Shown here: positions 1-11,009 of the stretch, piece by piece | Layout of the letters: each line of letters starts with the position of its first letter | How positions within the stretch are numbered: the stretch's first letter is position 1 | Origin: Gonapodya sp. JEL0774 | Taxonomy: Eukaryota > Monoblepharomycota > Monoblepharidomycetes > Monoblepharidales > Gonapodyaceae | Direction of reading: 5' to 3' | Length of the DNA stretch: 64,000 bases | Assembly (NCBI GenBank): GCA_027604505.1 | Contig: JADIIX010000025.1 | Span: 62,001-126,000 of the forward strand | Program-made: the position numbers and the translations under genes | The notes under the pieces: generated by a model | The model's input: the letters and a program-made list of their open reading frames with translations, nothing else | Told to the model about the DNA's origin: nothing | Database searches by the model: none

Positions 1-1012
1 TCACTCAGCTATGGCCATTAGGGACTCTTTGCATACTGGTGGTTGCCATCAAGGTGGCAGGATTCACACCGTCGAGACCGGCGTGGCTTGCAATGGGCTT
101 GGGGAGCCCATTCCGAGGGCCACCACGCACAGTTGTCGCTCTTGCAGCTGACGTCGCTACACCTCCAGCGAGAAAACGTGAAAAAGTGAAGGTTCCTCAA
201 TCAAAATCACAGCGGGATAAAGCACCTCCAAGAGCTTCTTCACTTTCGCTTCCAGCTTCTCCCCGACACCGCACTGCATCGTCCTTGGGCGAGCCTGGCG
301 CACTACCAAACTTGAATCTGTCACAGTCCATGGCAGGTGATCTAGGAACGACCGCATATCCCACACCTGCTCTCACGCCGCGTTCAGTTCCGTCAAGTCC
401 TCCATCGTATAAAGTGAGCTTTCCTGAGCGTCTTCATCGTCGTAGGACTACTTCTCTGACTGAAAACGACAGATGCTGCCCTCCACACCGTCATCATCGT
501 CGCCACGCTTCTCAGTGTCCTCTCTGAATGGGCCATCAGGGACAAGCAGTCCACAAATCTCCCCTCGTCTCCTCCCAGCCAGTTTTACGGGCACAACATC
601 TTCCCCCAGGATAGTTTCCTCACCCAAACTTACCGCCAGTCCCCACTTCCGCCCGTCCACTCCCTCCGCACTCGCTCCCGAAGGACTCGATCTATTTGAG
701 CACGAACCACTTCTTCTTGGCAGATCTGCTTCCTTGGTTTTCTCAGAAAGCGCGACACTTGGGAGTGATAGAAGCGGTAGTAATGCCGGTTTGAGCACCT
801 GGATCAATGTGGACGCGTGGGACGAGGATATGGCCCGAGTGAGAAACGTGCTCGAGGCAGGACGGGCAGGAAAGGAGCTGACCCCTGTTGTCGGCACTGG
901 CGTCACTGGACTCAGCATGGGGGATGTGGGTGTTGTTGAGGCGAATGAGGACATTCAGGCAGTCGCGATGACACCGAGTGCGATGATCGGGTTGCCGCTC
1001 TTGGGGAGGTGA
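1..1012 (+). CDS. Ser/Pro-rich protein, 3' part only
   Basis: The reading frame is open to the left edge, so the 5' end lies outside the window. The visible part is two exons, to 413 and from 473, joined in phase 0 across a 59-nt intron that starts GTGAGC and ends CGACAG, with a CTGAC branch-like motif. Translation gives about 317 residues, ending in a TGA at 1010-1012. The first residues are hydrophobic (LCILVVAIKVAGF) and could be the end of a membrane segment. The rest is rich in Ser, Pro and Thr with many SP/TP sites, as in a phosphorylated, disordered cytoplasmic tail. No domain is recognised. Function is unknown. The coding call rests on the open frame, the clean splice and the low-complexity composition, which resembles other genes in this window. 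Confidence 0.6.
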
Positions 1013-1425
1013 GCGTGGTAAATATGGACTGATGGGTAGGTTTGTAGACCGTGTAGACCGTAATTACTTCGACTGTTAATCTCGTACCATGACACAAGTG
1101 CATTTACTGTATATTAGCCAGATATAGAATGTGGTGAAGACCAAAATTCAATCCTGACTTCATAACCCACACACGTTTTCCTAAAAAGCACACAAATCTT
1201 CTCCCATGCATCTGCCACTGCAAAAGAGATTTGCTTGGAGTAAGTTATCAAGGCGCTCAGATGGTTTTACCGTACCTCTGGCGGTGCATGAGAACATCAC
1301 CGCCACGTCATGCTCATGCGTTACATTACCCCGAACGAAGTTAACTTAGTTCGTTCCATCTCACAACGCACGCAGACAGCTTTCAATAGAAATTTGGAGT
1401 GAAATACCAAGGGAGGAAAGAGATA
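1013..1425. other. Intergenic, 3' flank and promoter
   Basis: About 410 nt between two plus-strand genes. It holds the 3' flank of the first gene and the upstream region of the four-TM gene. I see no open frame with coding character and no RNA gene. Confidence 0.5.
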
Positions 1426-2369
1426 ATGGTGAGTGGCCCGGTATCGACTCGGTTCAAGGCTTTGATTTCATTCGTTGCGATGATCCTGATCCGCATGATC
1501 CCACCAGTCCAAAGGATCGTACTTGCCTCTGTTCATGTTCGGGAGATCTAAAGACGACCAGCAAACCCAAGGACTGTCGTCTACAGATGCGTGGCTGTCT
1601 GAATGGGCTCTTCAGCCTGTCGACGTGAGTCCTCAGGCTGCACGTGCGCTGCAACGATGTTTCGCCGATGATCAGCTCATTCTCCCCTCCATCATGCAAC
1701 ACCTTAACAGACCATCATTCGGATCGTTATCCAGGCAGCGACTTTAGTGGCATCTGCGATTGCGGCTGGCCTGGCAATCGCGGGTTTCGTTAGCCCAACG
1801 GGCACTTCCGACCGTCTCCCACTTCATTCTTACAATAGTGGTTATCTGGGCGCATTTCTGGGATGCGCTCTCACTCAAATTGTTACCAGTGCTATCTTTT
1901 TGGTGTACTTGTTCACTCTGGGTAGAAAACAGAAATGGAGCGGGCGCTGGACTTTGTGGGACATCGCTGGAGGTTGTTTCAGCCGGCAAATGCGGTGAGT
2001 CAGCGTTTGCGGAATGAAGTATTACAAGCTGTGAGCGATTTTAAAATCCCTTGTTTTCCCCGCAGTTCGATTCAGTTTTCGAACATGGGATGCTGCCTTC
2101 TCATTTTCTGGGGTATTATGATGCGCTTGGCATCAAGCCCGACCGATATATGCAGGTCAGGAAATTACACGACTTTCGATACGTCTGATGTAATCTTCAA
2201 GAGAGCCACCGCGGACGCGCCGGACTCGTGCCAAAAGTCGGCGTTTCAAGAGGCCGGACACGAGCTGCTCTTCAAGGTGTCTGGGTTCACCGCTTTGGGA
2301 CTCACAGCACTCGCGACTTTGGTAGAGCTGTCGACGTTTTTCGCAAAGTGGGGTCCTTGGGTGCCGTAG
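1426..2369 (+). CDS. Four-TM membrane protein with a one-codon first exon
   Basis: Model: exons 1426-1428, 1508-1624, 1711-1994 and 2066-2369, giving 235 aa. The first exon is only the ATG, followed at once by GTGAGT. The next exon gives SKGSYLPLFMFGRSKDD. All junctions have GT-AG ends and keep frame. Four hydrophobic stretches are visible: TIIRIVIQAATLVASAIAAG, GYLGAFLGCALTQIVTSAIF, NMGCCLLIFWGIMM and FTALGLTALATLVELSTFF. A Cys-containing loop (DICRSGNYTT ... DSCQKS) lies before the last one. This layout resembles MARVEL, claudin or SUR7-like four-helix proteins, but no diagnostic motif is seen and the family is not assigned. The start is chosen because the other frames upstream are closed and this ATG gives a clean splice. 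Confidence 0.62.
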
Positions 2370-2999
2370 AACTGGAACCTTTGTGTTTTGGTCATTAATT
2401 CACTCACTATTGTAACGTCAAGGATTCTGTGAGACAAAGAAGTAATAATGTAACTCCGTATGTGCAGCTCCGGCTCATGAAAAGTCTCCCGACTCGTCCA
2501 GCACGAGTCGACGAAGGAGACCATGCGGGCGCGGATTGGACTCGTATGGTTCTGCAGATGTCAAAACCGGCAGATCGAGTGAGGACCGGCTCACTCATGT
2601 ACATTGTAATATGTACAGAATGGCATGTCGCAATTTGAATGATCTGCCGGGAGAGCATCACAGAATCGCACGACAAATCCTCCGAATCGAACCAACTACA
2701 CTGCATCTGCGCAAGCTCGCATGCACTCTACTTGAGAGTTCACAGGCGTCATTGGTGAGTTGGGAATCGTACGCTGGTATTTGCGTCTCGTTTTCATCAG
2801 CCGACGTCTCTATGATGCTCGAGCCCCTGTTGCGCTAGCTCCAGCACACACCGTGGTTCTCTTACGAATCAATCAATATGTGCGCTCTGTTATTCTCCGA
2901 GAATACACAATGATCAGGATATCACAACCGATGCGTCATCCTCGATCCTACCCCCACCTCGATCCTCTTTCCACCGGCGCCGCCCAACCACACTCAGTC
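2370..2999. other. Convergent intergenic region
   Basis: 630 nt between the 3' ends of the four-TM gene and the eS7 gene. A short palindromic stretch (GTACATTGTAATATGTAC) is near 2598-2615. The short open frames here show no family likeness and look random. Confidence 0.45.
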
Positions 3000-4215
3000 C
3001 TACTCCAAGGATCCGCCCACGTAGACACCCTCTCTAGGGAACTCGAAAACAACGTCCTTTCCGGTGAGACGGCGGTACACTGAGGAGAAGGTGTCGAGCT
3101 TGTATTCGAGGGAGGTGTGGTCTTTGCGGTCGAGGAAGCTGGGGGCGGGGTGATGTTTTGATTGGGGAGGGATGGGGTGACGAAGATGAGGAAGATTTGG
3201 AGTATTGGAAGGTAGATTTTAGTGATGATGGTGGTCATGGGGGAAGGATAATCTGACTCAAGCATTCCATGACGACACTGGTGTACGCCTCCATCAGGTC
3301 GAACACAAAAGACAAAGAGAGTCCCAAGTCGCTTGTTATTATTTGTGCTCAACAACGGAAGTGGTGTACCCGGTGTATCCGCCCACAACCAACGTGCTGC
3401 CATTTGAGGGGAACACGGTCACATACTACTCACACTTTGATGACCCTCGACCCGTCAACCTTGACTTTCGTCCTCTTCCCGACAATCTCGGTGGGGTAGC
3501 ACATATCCTCCAACAGCTTCTCGTGCACGCTTGTCAAGGTCCTGGACCTCGGCCTCTTTTGTCCGACCCGCGAGGTCCTGGTGGGCTTGTGCAGAATGCG
3601 TCGTTGGGCGACAAAGACAACGTGGCGGTCCGACAGTTTCTTTTCGAGCTCGCGGACCAGGCGGGTTTGGACACGGCGGAGGGTTTTGAGGAGGGGGACG
3701 GGGACGAAGATGAGGACTGCGCGTTTTGAGTGGCCGATATCGAGCTGGAGAGTGGTGGAGGGAGATAGGAATGGGAAGGAAACAAATTTGTTTGGGATTG
3801 GTTCGTATTGGAGCGGAAGGGAGCGAGAAAGCGACATCAGTCCAACATCCACCGTTCTCCACGACAACAACACGTCATTTAACGCCTTCTCATTCAAAAT
3901 GTCCTGCAATTTCTGGTCATATGGCCTGACTTCATGCATGCATCACTCCAGCCCTGGAGGATCCATTCCATCCCCATTCGAACGTCCAGAGGAGGTTCAT
4001 CGTAGGACGCACGCATTCACCATACTTGTATGCACCCCGCTGCGTTTGGTAGAAGAACTCACCTCTTTGGCAGCGTTGAACTGAAGGATTCGCAGATCGG
4101 CCCTGAGTTCTGGCACGTTCTGCTCCAGCTCGTATACGTTCCTGGCGACCTCAAGTTCCAGCTCGTCTGGCTCTACGCCGGTGGGCTTGATAATTTTAGA
4201 GCGAGCGGATGCCAT
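3000..4215 (-). CDS. RPS7: 40S ribosomal protein eS7 (RPS7)
   Basis: Component of the small cytosolic ribosomal subunit. Three exons on the minus strand (4215-4063, 3744-3434, 3138-3000) give 200 aa, the usual length. Exon 1 starts [18 protein letters not shown] and ends with the conserved NAAKE. Exon 2 carries family hallmarks: [66 protein letters not shown] and the IVGKR/VKVDGS motif. Exon 3 has [20 protein letters not shown]. The C-terminus continues a little past the usual FEFP with [11 protein letters not shown]. The two introns (318 and 295 nt) are long for this window, as often seen in ribosomal protein genes. The ATG at 4215 is the only start that gives a normal N-terminus. Confidence 0.95.
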
Positions 4216-5550
4216 GGGTCTGATGGTCTTTCGATATTCAGCTCGGATTCCAACGGGTTGTGGAACTGTCGGGCACTGTGTTGATTGGCCAGAAAATTTC
4301 GCACCAATCAAAACTCTGCGATGGCTCGCGCACAAAGATTGAAAACTGTGCGAAAATTTCGCAATTTTATTAATGTAATTCATTTATTAATGTCATGGCT
4401 CTGACCGTAAGCCGTCTACCGCGTGATTTCCCCGACACCTTCTGAATGACTCCACGTAATTCGGGTTACGGGTGTTCCACCATGAACAAACTTTCACTTT
4501 GTGAGATCAACTGCACACGCTACATGCCTTGTTAATGAAAACCAAAAACATCATTCGTTAGGCTTGTGAACGCTTGTGCACCACCTCAAGCGAATGTGTA
4601 CTGGGAGACGGAATGCGCAATGGTTTGGGAGCTGTGGGCCGTGTGGGGAATCCGTGCCGCAAAAGACACCAACGGAATCAGGAATTTTGGATGATTCTAG
4701 ATCGTACTTTTGCGGCATGGATATGGGGAAACCCCGCCTCGCTCCTGGTGAGAAGCCGAGGTGGCGCCATTGGGGGGAAGGAGTGCTGTACTCTTAGGAA
4801 CTGAAGGGGGTAATTCTAGATCGTGCTTCTGCGGCACGGTTATGAGAAAAACCCGCCTCGCCTCGGGGGAGACGTACTGGAAGCCACCCACATGGCCCGT
4901 GCACGCGAACCGAAGCCAACACAATGGAAGATTTATATCCTCTCATTGAAGGAGTGGATTTGCATGCGATGGACAATGTCAGCAAAGAGCAATCGGATAC
5001 TCGCGCGATGTAGTAGCGTGGGTGGGTCCGGCAATACCCGTCATCGGCATTCGGCAATATTGGACAGACAGAGCCATTCCCCGCCGCACACGTTACCAGG
5101 GCTTCAGGACCGAAAGCATTCTGAATGGATACACGAAGTCCTGTAAAAGCGCATATGACCCTTTGCTGGGATTTCCAGTTTGGCGTGGTGAGCACATTCG
5201 GTGACATTGTTTGTTTTGTGCCGTAGTTCTTGCTCATGATCACATATGATTGCTTGGTGATGGCGATCTCCCGCAATACAAGATGCAGGATTTTCGCTCG
5301 TAACGCGCCAGCACAAGTAACACCGCAAAACTCCCAAAGGCGGTATCCAAACACAAGGACGACAAGAACTGGCAATCCTGATTACTGCAATACAACCAAA
5401 AGTAAAAGCAAAGAAGATGAATACAAAATTTTGTCGTACTGACTCTACCCCAAATTTCGACCCGTCTGATACAATAATGACGTGGCCGAGTCACCGCGAT
5501 CAATAATGCTCGAAGCACACATTCTCCATCTTTCGACCCCGGCCTCACCC
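4216..5550. other. Intergenic region with imperfect repeats
   Basis: About 1.3 kb between the eS7 start and the NADPH oxidase 3' end. It includes the eS7 promoter and a duplicated unit at 4693-4885. A 193-aa minus-strand open frame (5375-4794) has no family likeness and is not called as a gene. Confidence 0.5.
4693..4885. repeat. Two imperfect direct copies of a ~55-bp unit
   Basis: A unit starting ATTCTAGATCGT, then CTT.TGCGGCA and ending in CCCGCCTCGC, occurs at about 4693-4757 and again at about 4812-4885. The copies are 119 bp apart, about 85% identical over the best 50 bases, and both end near an AGAAGCC/GGAAGCC motif. No coding function is visible. Confidence 0.7.
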
Positions 5551-8500
5551 CTAAAAGTTTTCCTTGTGGAACCTGAACACCGTCGGCGCCTCTCCGCCGG
5601 CCTTCCTTCCAACCTTGGAGTGGCGTACGCACGCGTTGGAGATGTCCTTGGCCTGCGTAAAATGACAGGTCGCGTACGAGACCGGATAAGTCACCATTTC
5701 AGGACGTGCTTTTCATGTTCATACAGCACTGCGCTCTCTTCGACGCACCATGGGACCCGGTCCACACAAGAACACGCCCACTTCCTCTCCCTTGTGTGCT
5801 AATGCCTTCTCCTTGAGGATACGATTCCAGTTGGGACGTCCCGAAAACTAGACGGAAAAGCAACGCATATCAGACAAACTCTCTCGCTGCATATACTGCG
5901 ACGCTGGATCACACCGCTGAGGGGCTTCTTCAGCTCACCTGGTTCCACTTCTCGAGATTAACGCGCTTGAGATCGAGTTCACCCGTCGTGTAAGTGTTCA
6001 GCTCTACTTCCCTCGAAAGGTTTTCGTCCGACGCCACCTCCCACTGTCAGGATGAAAACAAAAGCAATCATGTCGAGTGACAAGTGATCACACCGACGTA
6101 AACGAGAATTTCCTCCAAAATCAAGGTATCCACTCACCATCAAATCCTTAAAGCTCTCAAATTCCTGCACATCTCTACATATCCAGTAGAAGTAAACCTT
6201 GAGCAGCCGCGGTTGCTGTGCGCCGGGTCGCGCGGACATTGCAGAGGCGGTGGTGCGGAGGTTGATGGATTTGATGACACTTGCGAACGGGGTGACACCA
6301 ATGCCTGAAGTAATACAATGCATCGCGAAAAGACCAAGGAACAAGTGTCAGCGTATTGGTTGGAGCAGTACAGCTTCAGTCCCCTATTTTGAAACGTCTC
6401 ATCATCCGACAAACTCACCAGCCCCAACCAACACCACCGTATTGTAATCAAATACCTCTTCACTCGCACTTCCATAAGGCCCATCAATCTTCAATGTCGG
6501 CATCTTATCCTCGGGTGGCACAGGAGGCCCAGTTCTGGACCCCCTCGGCGATGGTTTACCCTTCTCCTCCGAGTCCACCATACGAGCCCGCGAGCTGGCA
6601 TCTACGTCGGCGAGGTTGGTGCCAGGCGAGTCAGGAGACGTGGGATACGAAGATTGGACAAAGTCGGCGGCTGTGTTCGCGGCCAGCTTGCCTTCCTTGA
6701 CTTTAGCCATGGCGGCGATCACGTGGTCGCGGAGCTTGGGAGTCCAGTTCTGTGTGTCAGAGGTGAAGTAAATGGAGAAAGGATGTTGTTGTTCTGGTCA
6801 GGAGTGCGCCAATGTTTCAAATGGTTCAACTCACGAATTCCGGTCTGCATCGAATGTGCAACGTTAAGTGCGGTTCTTCTGGAGCAGATGTAATGGTGAA
6901 AGGATGCCACCTGGCACACCAAAATACAATGAATTGTTAATGACAGGGGCACTCTCCAAACTGTCCGGCTCTAGGTGTGATGTGAAAGCCACTCGGAAAC
7001 ACTTACTCGGTGGTAGTTACATCGGGACAGCAAAGATACAGGTACTGTCCCGCTTTGTATCTGTGGATGAGACGAAAAAGTGGATTTTTGAGAGGAAGCC
7101 GCGTTGCTCCGCTCTACAATGGGTCGCAACTCACGAAAACTTTTTGTTACTCTTCACTGCCATGGTAAGCTTCATAACCTCCTTGTTCACCATCTTTGCG
7201 TCCACGAGCGCTACATCGAGTTTGGCACGGCGACTTTGGATGAGTTTTTCGAGGAGGAGGAATGCGAGCGGCCACTATTGAGGACAACAATAAACAGCGG
7301 GTGAGCATGCGAGGCCGAGAGCACGAGTAGACACAAAGACTCACAAGCACAAATATCCAAAAGGGTGGCCCGTGGAGAATGAGGATCGCGATAGTAGGCA
7401 TCCATAGCTTGTGGAACCAGAGGAAAATAGCGTATCCCTGGGAATATTAAAGGGTTACGCTTGGATATTCGCCTGGAAAGCTAACATTGGAAGACCCACA
7501 TCGTAACGCTTCTTGGCGATCGTGAAATATCGGCGAGAAATGAGGGCAGTGACTTTGAAGTGGAGAGCTCAATCAGTCAGAGTCCTCCGATGCACCCCCG
7601 TATTTGGACTCACCAAACATAATTGACATAAGAAGCAATACCAAATGACCGGTCGCTCCGGCTAAGTTGTTGAGCGCTTGGTCCAGGAATGTGGTACCAA
7701 ACACCTGGTTGGACCAGGCAAAGTCGAGGTAGTGCATGACAACATGTCCAACAGTACAGACGAAGATGAACAAGGCTGTCAGCTGAAAGGCCGGTCAAAA
7801 GACGAGAGGAGGGATCAGTTCCCGCATATATGATGGACTTGCAGCACCGACGCCGACGGAATTTTACCTTGTGCATAAGAATGTTATCGTCAAGGGGAAT
7901 CGCGTCGGCAGCCGGTGTGGTCCTGAGCCAACTGAGGACATTTCTCAACACAGGGAGCAAAATGAAAGAGCAGTTGAAGTCAAGTGCCTTGCCGAAACCC
8001 TTCGCAAAAGGGAAGTAGGGTGCACCCGAACCGCCTCCCAAATTGGTGACGTAGCCCCATACCCAGATAGCGATGTTGGCACCAAGGTACAAAAGCAAAC
8101 ACACGATGCGGGATTCGTTCCATTCCCACCAGTCTTGGAACTTCGCGAGACGTCTTCCAAACCACGTTGTGGCCTCCTGATCAAAACCTAGGCTGCCTCG
8201 GCGAGGCGAATCGGGTGAGTCAAGGTGCTTACGACCACGTGTGCGAACAAACAGGTGGGCGAATCGATGAGTAGGGTTCTTTCGTGTGTATAATAGACCG
8301 ATACTAAGTTATGGAAAGAGCAGGACGCTATTGAGTTCAGTCAATGTGGAAAGTTAACTGCCGAACTCACATGAACCCGGCACCAGAAATTGTAATGAGA
8401 CCTCCTGCACCGATCGCGACGGATGCTCCAGCAGTTACGGCATCAGTAGTTACTGTGACTGTCCCTTTTTGGTCACGATTCGTGAACGCATCGTTCCTTG

Positions 8501-10623
8501 TGGACATCAAATTGAAAACTCCAGTGTTATCCATACGAACAAGGCCGACGTTGACGTAAGCGGGAGCGGCATTCAATTGCTTGCAGTTCATGTTGTCGTC
8601 CGCGTTGGCTGTGTTCGGGTCGCATTTTGTCTGATTGAGGTAGGCCATAAAGGCGCTTACGGCAAAGAAAAGGTGTTATAGCGCGAAGACGTCGCTGTAA
8701 ATTGAGTGATGAACTTGACGAACGACGATCCTCACATAGTGGTCCAATTGTTGGTGAAGTGGACTGGTGCATTAGGATTCTCATTCGGGTTCACGTTCAC
8801 AGGAAACGACGTTCCCCGACTTTTCGTTAAAACGATGTTGGACCGGTCGGTCCCTGTTTTTCCATTACCGTTGTTACCACGATCGTTTGCGTCAGAGCCA
8901 GTCCACTGGACATGGAGGTAGTCGCCGAGGGCGACCGAGACATCGGTTGGGACGAAGTCATACTCAACACTGAAAAAACAATACGGATATGCTACATTTC
9001 CAACTCCTTTGTGTGAGTTGCATAAAGACGTACCTCGGGTACACCTGCACAATATTCCCACGTCGGCCACGAACATTCAGATTTACGATCCTCGGACGAC
9101 GAAGCATTCCTTTGTCGATATCGGCAGGTCGACTGCGAATGATAAATACGTGAGATCGGTCCTCGAATGTCCTGAAAAATTGAGCGGTGTTGATGTTTAG
9201 CCTGAGTGGTCCAGAAACGTTTGCTCCGAGACCAACGAAATCCTTGGCAGGATTGCCCGTGACAGGAGAATTGGCACCATTGTAGAGCGCGAAGGTGTTC
9301 CACCCGTCGAAATCCAGCGAGGAAGTATTGTAGCGGAAGCGGACAACACACTTGGTGCCGTCAGGATGAACACCTTCAGGAATACGCCACGTGTACGAGC
9401 TTGATTGCATTGACCTGTCGTTGGAGCAAAGCATGTGTCAACCAAGATTTTTGGCACAGGGTAATCGTCCTTGAAAACAAAATGACTGACTTGGTGTTGC
9501 CCAAATGATTTACGCGAGAATCTTCACAAGCCCAGCAGTCTGGGGCCGACACGTTCCAGTTCTTACCTGTCATCCATGTAGCGCCTCCTCGCGCACAGGA
9601 TATAGGCTGGTTGAACTGGGGGTCCGAGCAAACTCCTTTGTCACCATTCACGTTCTGAGATTCTCTTTGGTACATGCTGCAGCGATCGGGGTTCCCAGTG
9701 CATACAAAAATGTCCCTCCATGGACTAGGGTGCCAATAAGGATAATAGTCGCGTTCTTCGGGGCACTCGAATCCGAACCGTTGGCCGTTATTGTTTTGTC
9801 GTGTAAACTGGGCCGTGTCACCCTGCAAGTTTTGATCCGCAGTGAACAAGCCCTTGTTTCTTTGTCGGGTGACGCAAGATTGATACCAGCTCAGTGGCTC
9901 GTGTTGTCCGTAAGTCAACCAGCCAGCTGAGTTTGGGTCCGTTGGAATGGTGTTGGTGGTGTAGCCGTCTCGAAGAAGAGAATTACTGTCATCACATGTG
10001 TACTTGGAACGGGAGGTGAGTTTTGATAAATTGGGGAAGAGGATGGCTCACGACGAAACAAGTGAACTCGCATACCTGGATAACAACCTCGCATTTGAGA
10101 TTCGGATTGCCCATCCCACACCCGTGTTGGGCACTCCACTGAAGCGTTAGCTCCGACCCTTCATAAAATTGCATGATTCCTTGACCAGCGCCAGGAATGC
10201 TTGTGTTGTAATTGGTGTTCGCGTTCAAGCAGTTGGGGACGCAAGCATCTAACCAATGACTCCGTCAGAACGTGCCCAATCAGCTTGATGGAGCTTTGAC
10301 GCGTCCAAGGCATAAAGTCGACCTACCTCCTACTTGGTAGCCACCGTTTCCGTTGTTCTGACTGTCGAACAACCTGTTGGCATTGTTCCTCCCGTTACTT
10401 TGCTCGTTGAGCTTGTTGTTGGAGCCTTCAAGAGTGCGGATCAACAGATGCGGTAAACACGTGTCCATATACGACAAAGACGGGAGTTATCAAACTCAAG
10501 GACTTCCATGCCGTGACTCTCACCGCGAGGGTTGTGCATGTAAATGTCACCGACCACGGCATGGGCCATCATGAAGATGATGCCCACCGCGGTACTCGTG
10601 CTGATGGCTCGCATGCGCGCCAT
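5551..10623 (-). CDS. DD3-3 ectodomain fused to NADPH oxidase (NOX)
   Basis: Nineteen exons on the minus strand give one 3609-nt frame (1202 aa). Exon ends: 10623-10524, 10425-10327, 10248-10076, 10002-9491, 9414-9034, 8969-8736, 8655-8371, 8303-7868, 7782-7614, 7552-7500, 7437-7345, 7274-7135, 7060-7007, 6910-6835, 6749-6419, 6304-6138, 6043-5939, 5847-5749, 5652-5551. Residues 1 to ~25 are a signal peptide, followed by a DD3-3 ectodomain: DIYMHNPRGSNN, RLFDSQNNGNGGY, ECPEERDYYPYWHPSPW, VNLNVRGRRGNIVQVYP, LHVQWTGSDAN, STRNDAFTNRDQKGT. A TM helix near residue 595 is followed by a basic cytosolic stretch. The NOX part has six-TM character and four haem histidines at NOX spacing: MHK and GH 14 apart, WFHK and LHG 13 apart. 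It also has FAD motif HPFTITSAPEE, NADPH motif GAGIGVTPFAS, CGPGPM and the C-terminal FHKENF. It would move electrons from cytosolic NADPH to extracellular oxygen. The DD3-3 role is unknown. There is no ATG at the start of the NOX part. Confidence 0.88.
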
Positions 10624-11009
10624 TGTCGTTGTACAAATGATGATGAATGTTTCGTGCGACGCGTCTTTGTGGTGTCTGTGCCTTTGAATTTTGTATCATC
10701 GAGAGTCCCTTTGACAATCGCAAAGCTCAAGGCTCAAGGCCTCTTTGACCATCAAAAATTGTACAAGAAAGTCCACGAGTATTCACATCATTCTTACTCT
10801 TGCTTCAAAACACTTATACCGAACCCTTGCCGTCCACGACCAGCGAGCCTCTTCGGCTCCTCTATCCACGACGTGGTCCACTCGCACGGCTTCAGTGTTT
10901 CTGAGTGGGTCGGCTTGTCGTGAATATGGGGTTTGGCACGAGAGTATTGAAGCTTTTGCAAATTTGATCCCGTCATGATCGTGTTTCAGCGGAGCGCGCC
11001 GCCAATTCA
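10624..11009. other. Intergenic, upstream of the DD3-3/NOX gene
   Basis: 386 nt between the NOX-fusion start and the 3' end of the oxidoreductase pseudogene. No gene is seen. It should hold the promoter of the fusion gene. Confidence 0.4.

Noticed and set aside
3139-4062. snoRNA in the long eS7 introns
   Set aside because: Ribosomal protein introns can host snoRNAs, but I found no pair of C and D boxes with a terminal stem.
4794-5375. 193-codon minus-strand open frame
   Set aside because: Composition is not coding-like, it has no family motif, and it overlaps the second copy of a non-coding repeat.
8304-8370. DD3-3 protein and NADPH oxidase as two separate genes
   Set aside because: Reading through the donor gives a TGA, but the NOX part then has no start codon. 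The spliced frame is open and makes one good TM helix with basic residues on the cytosolic side.
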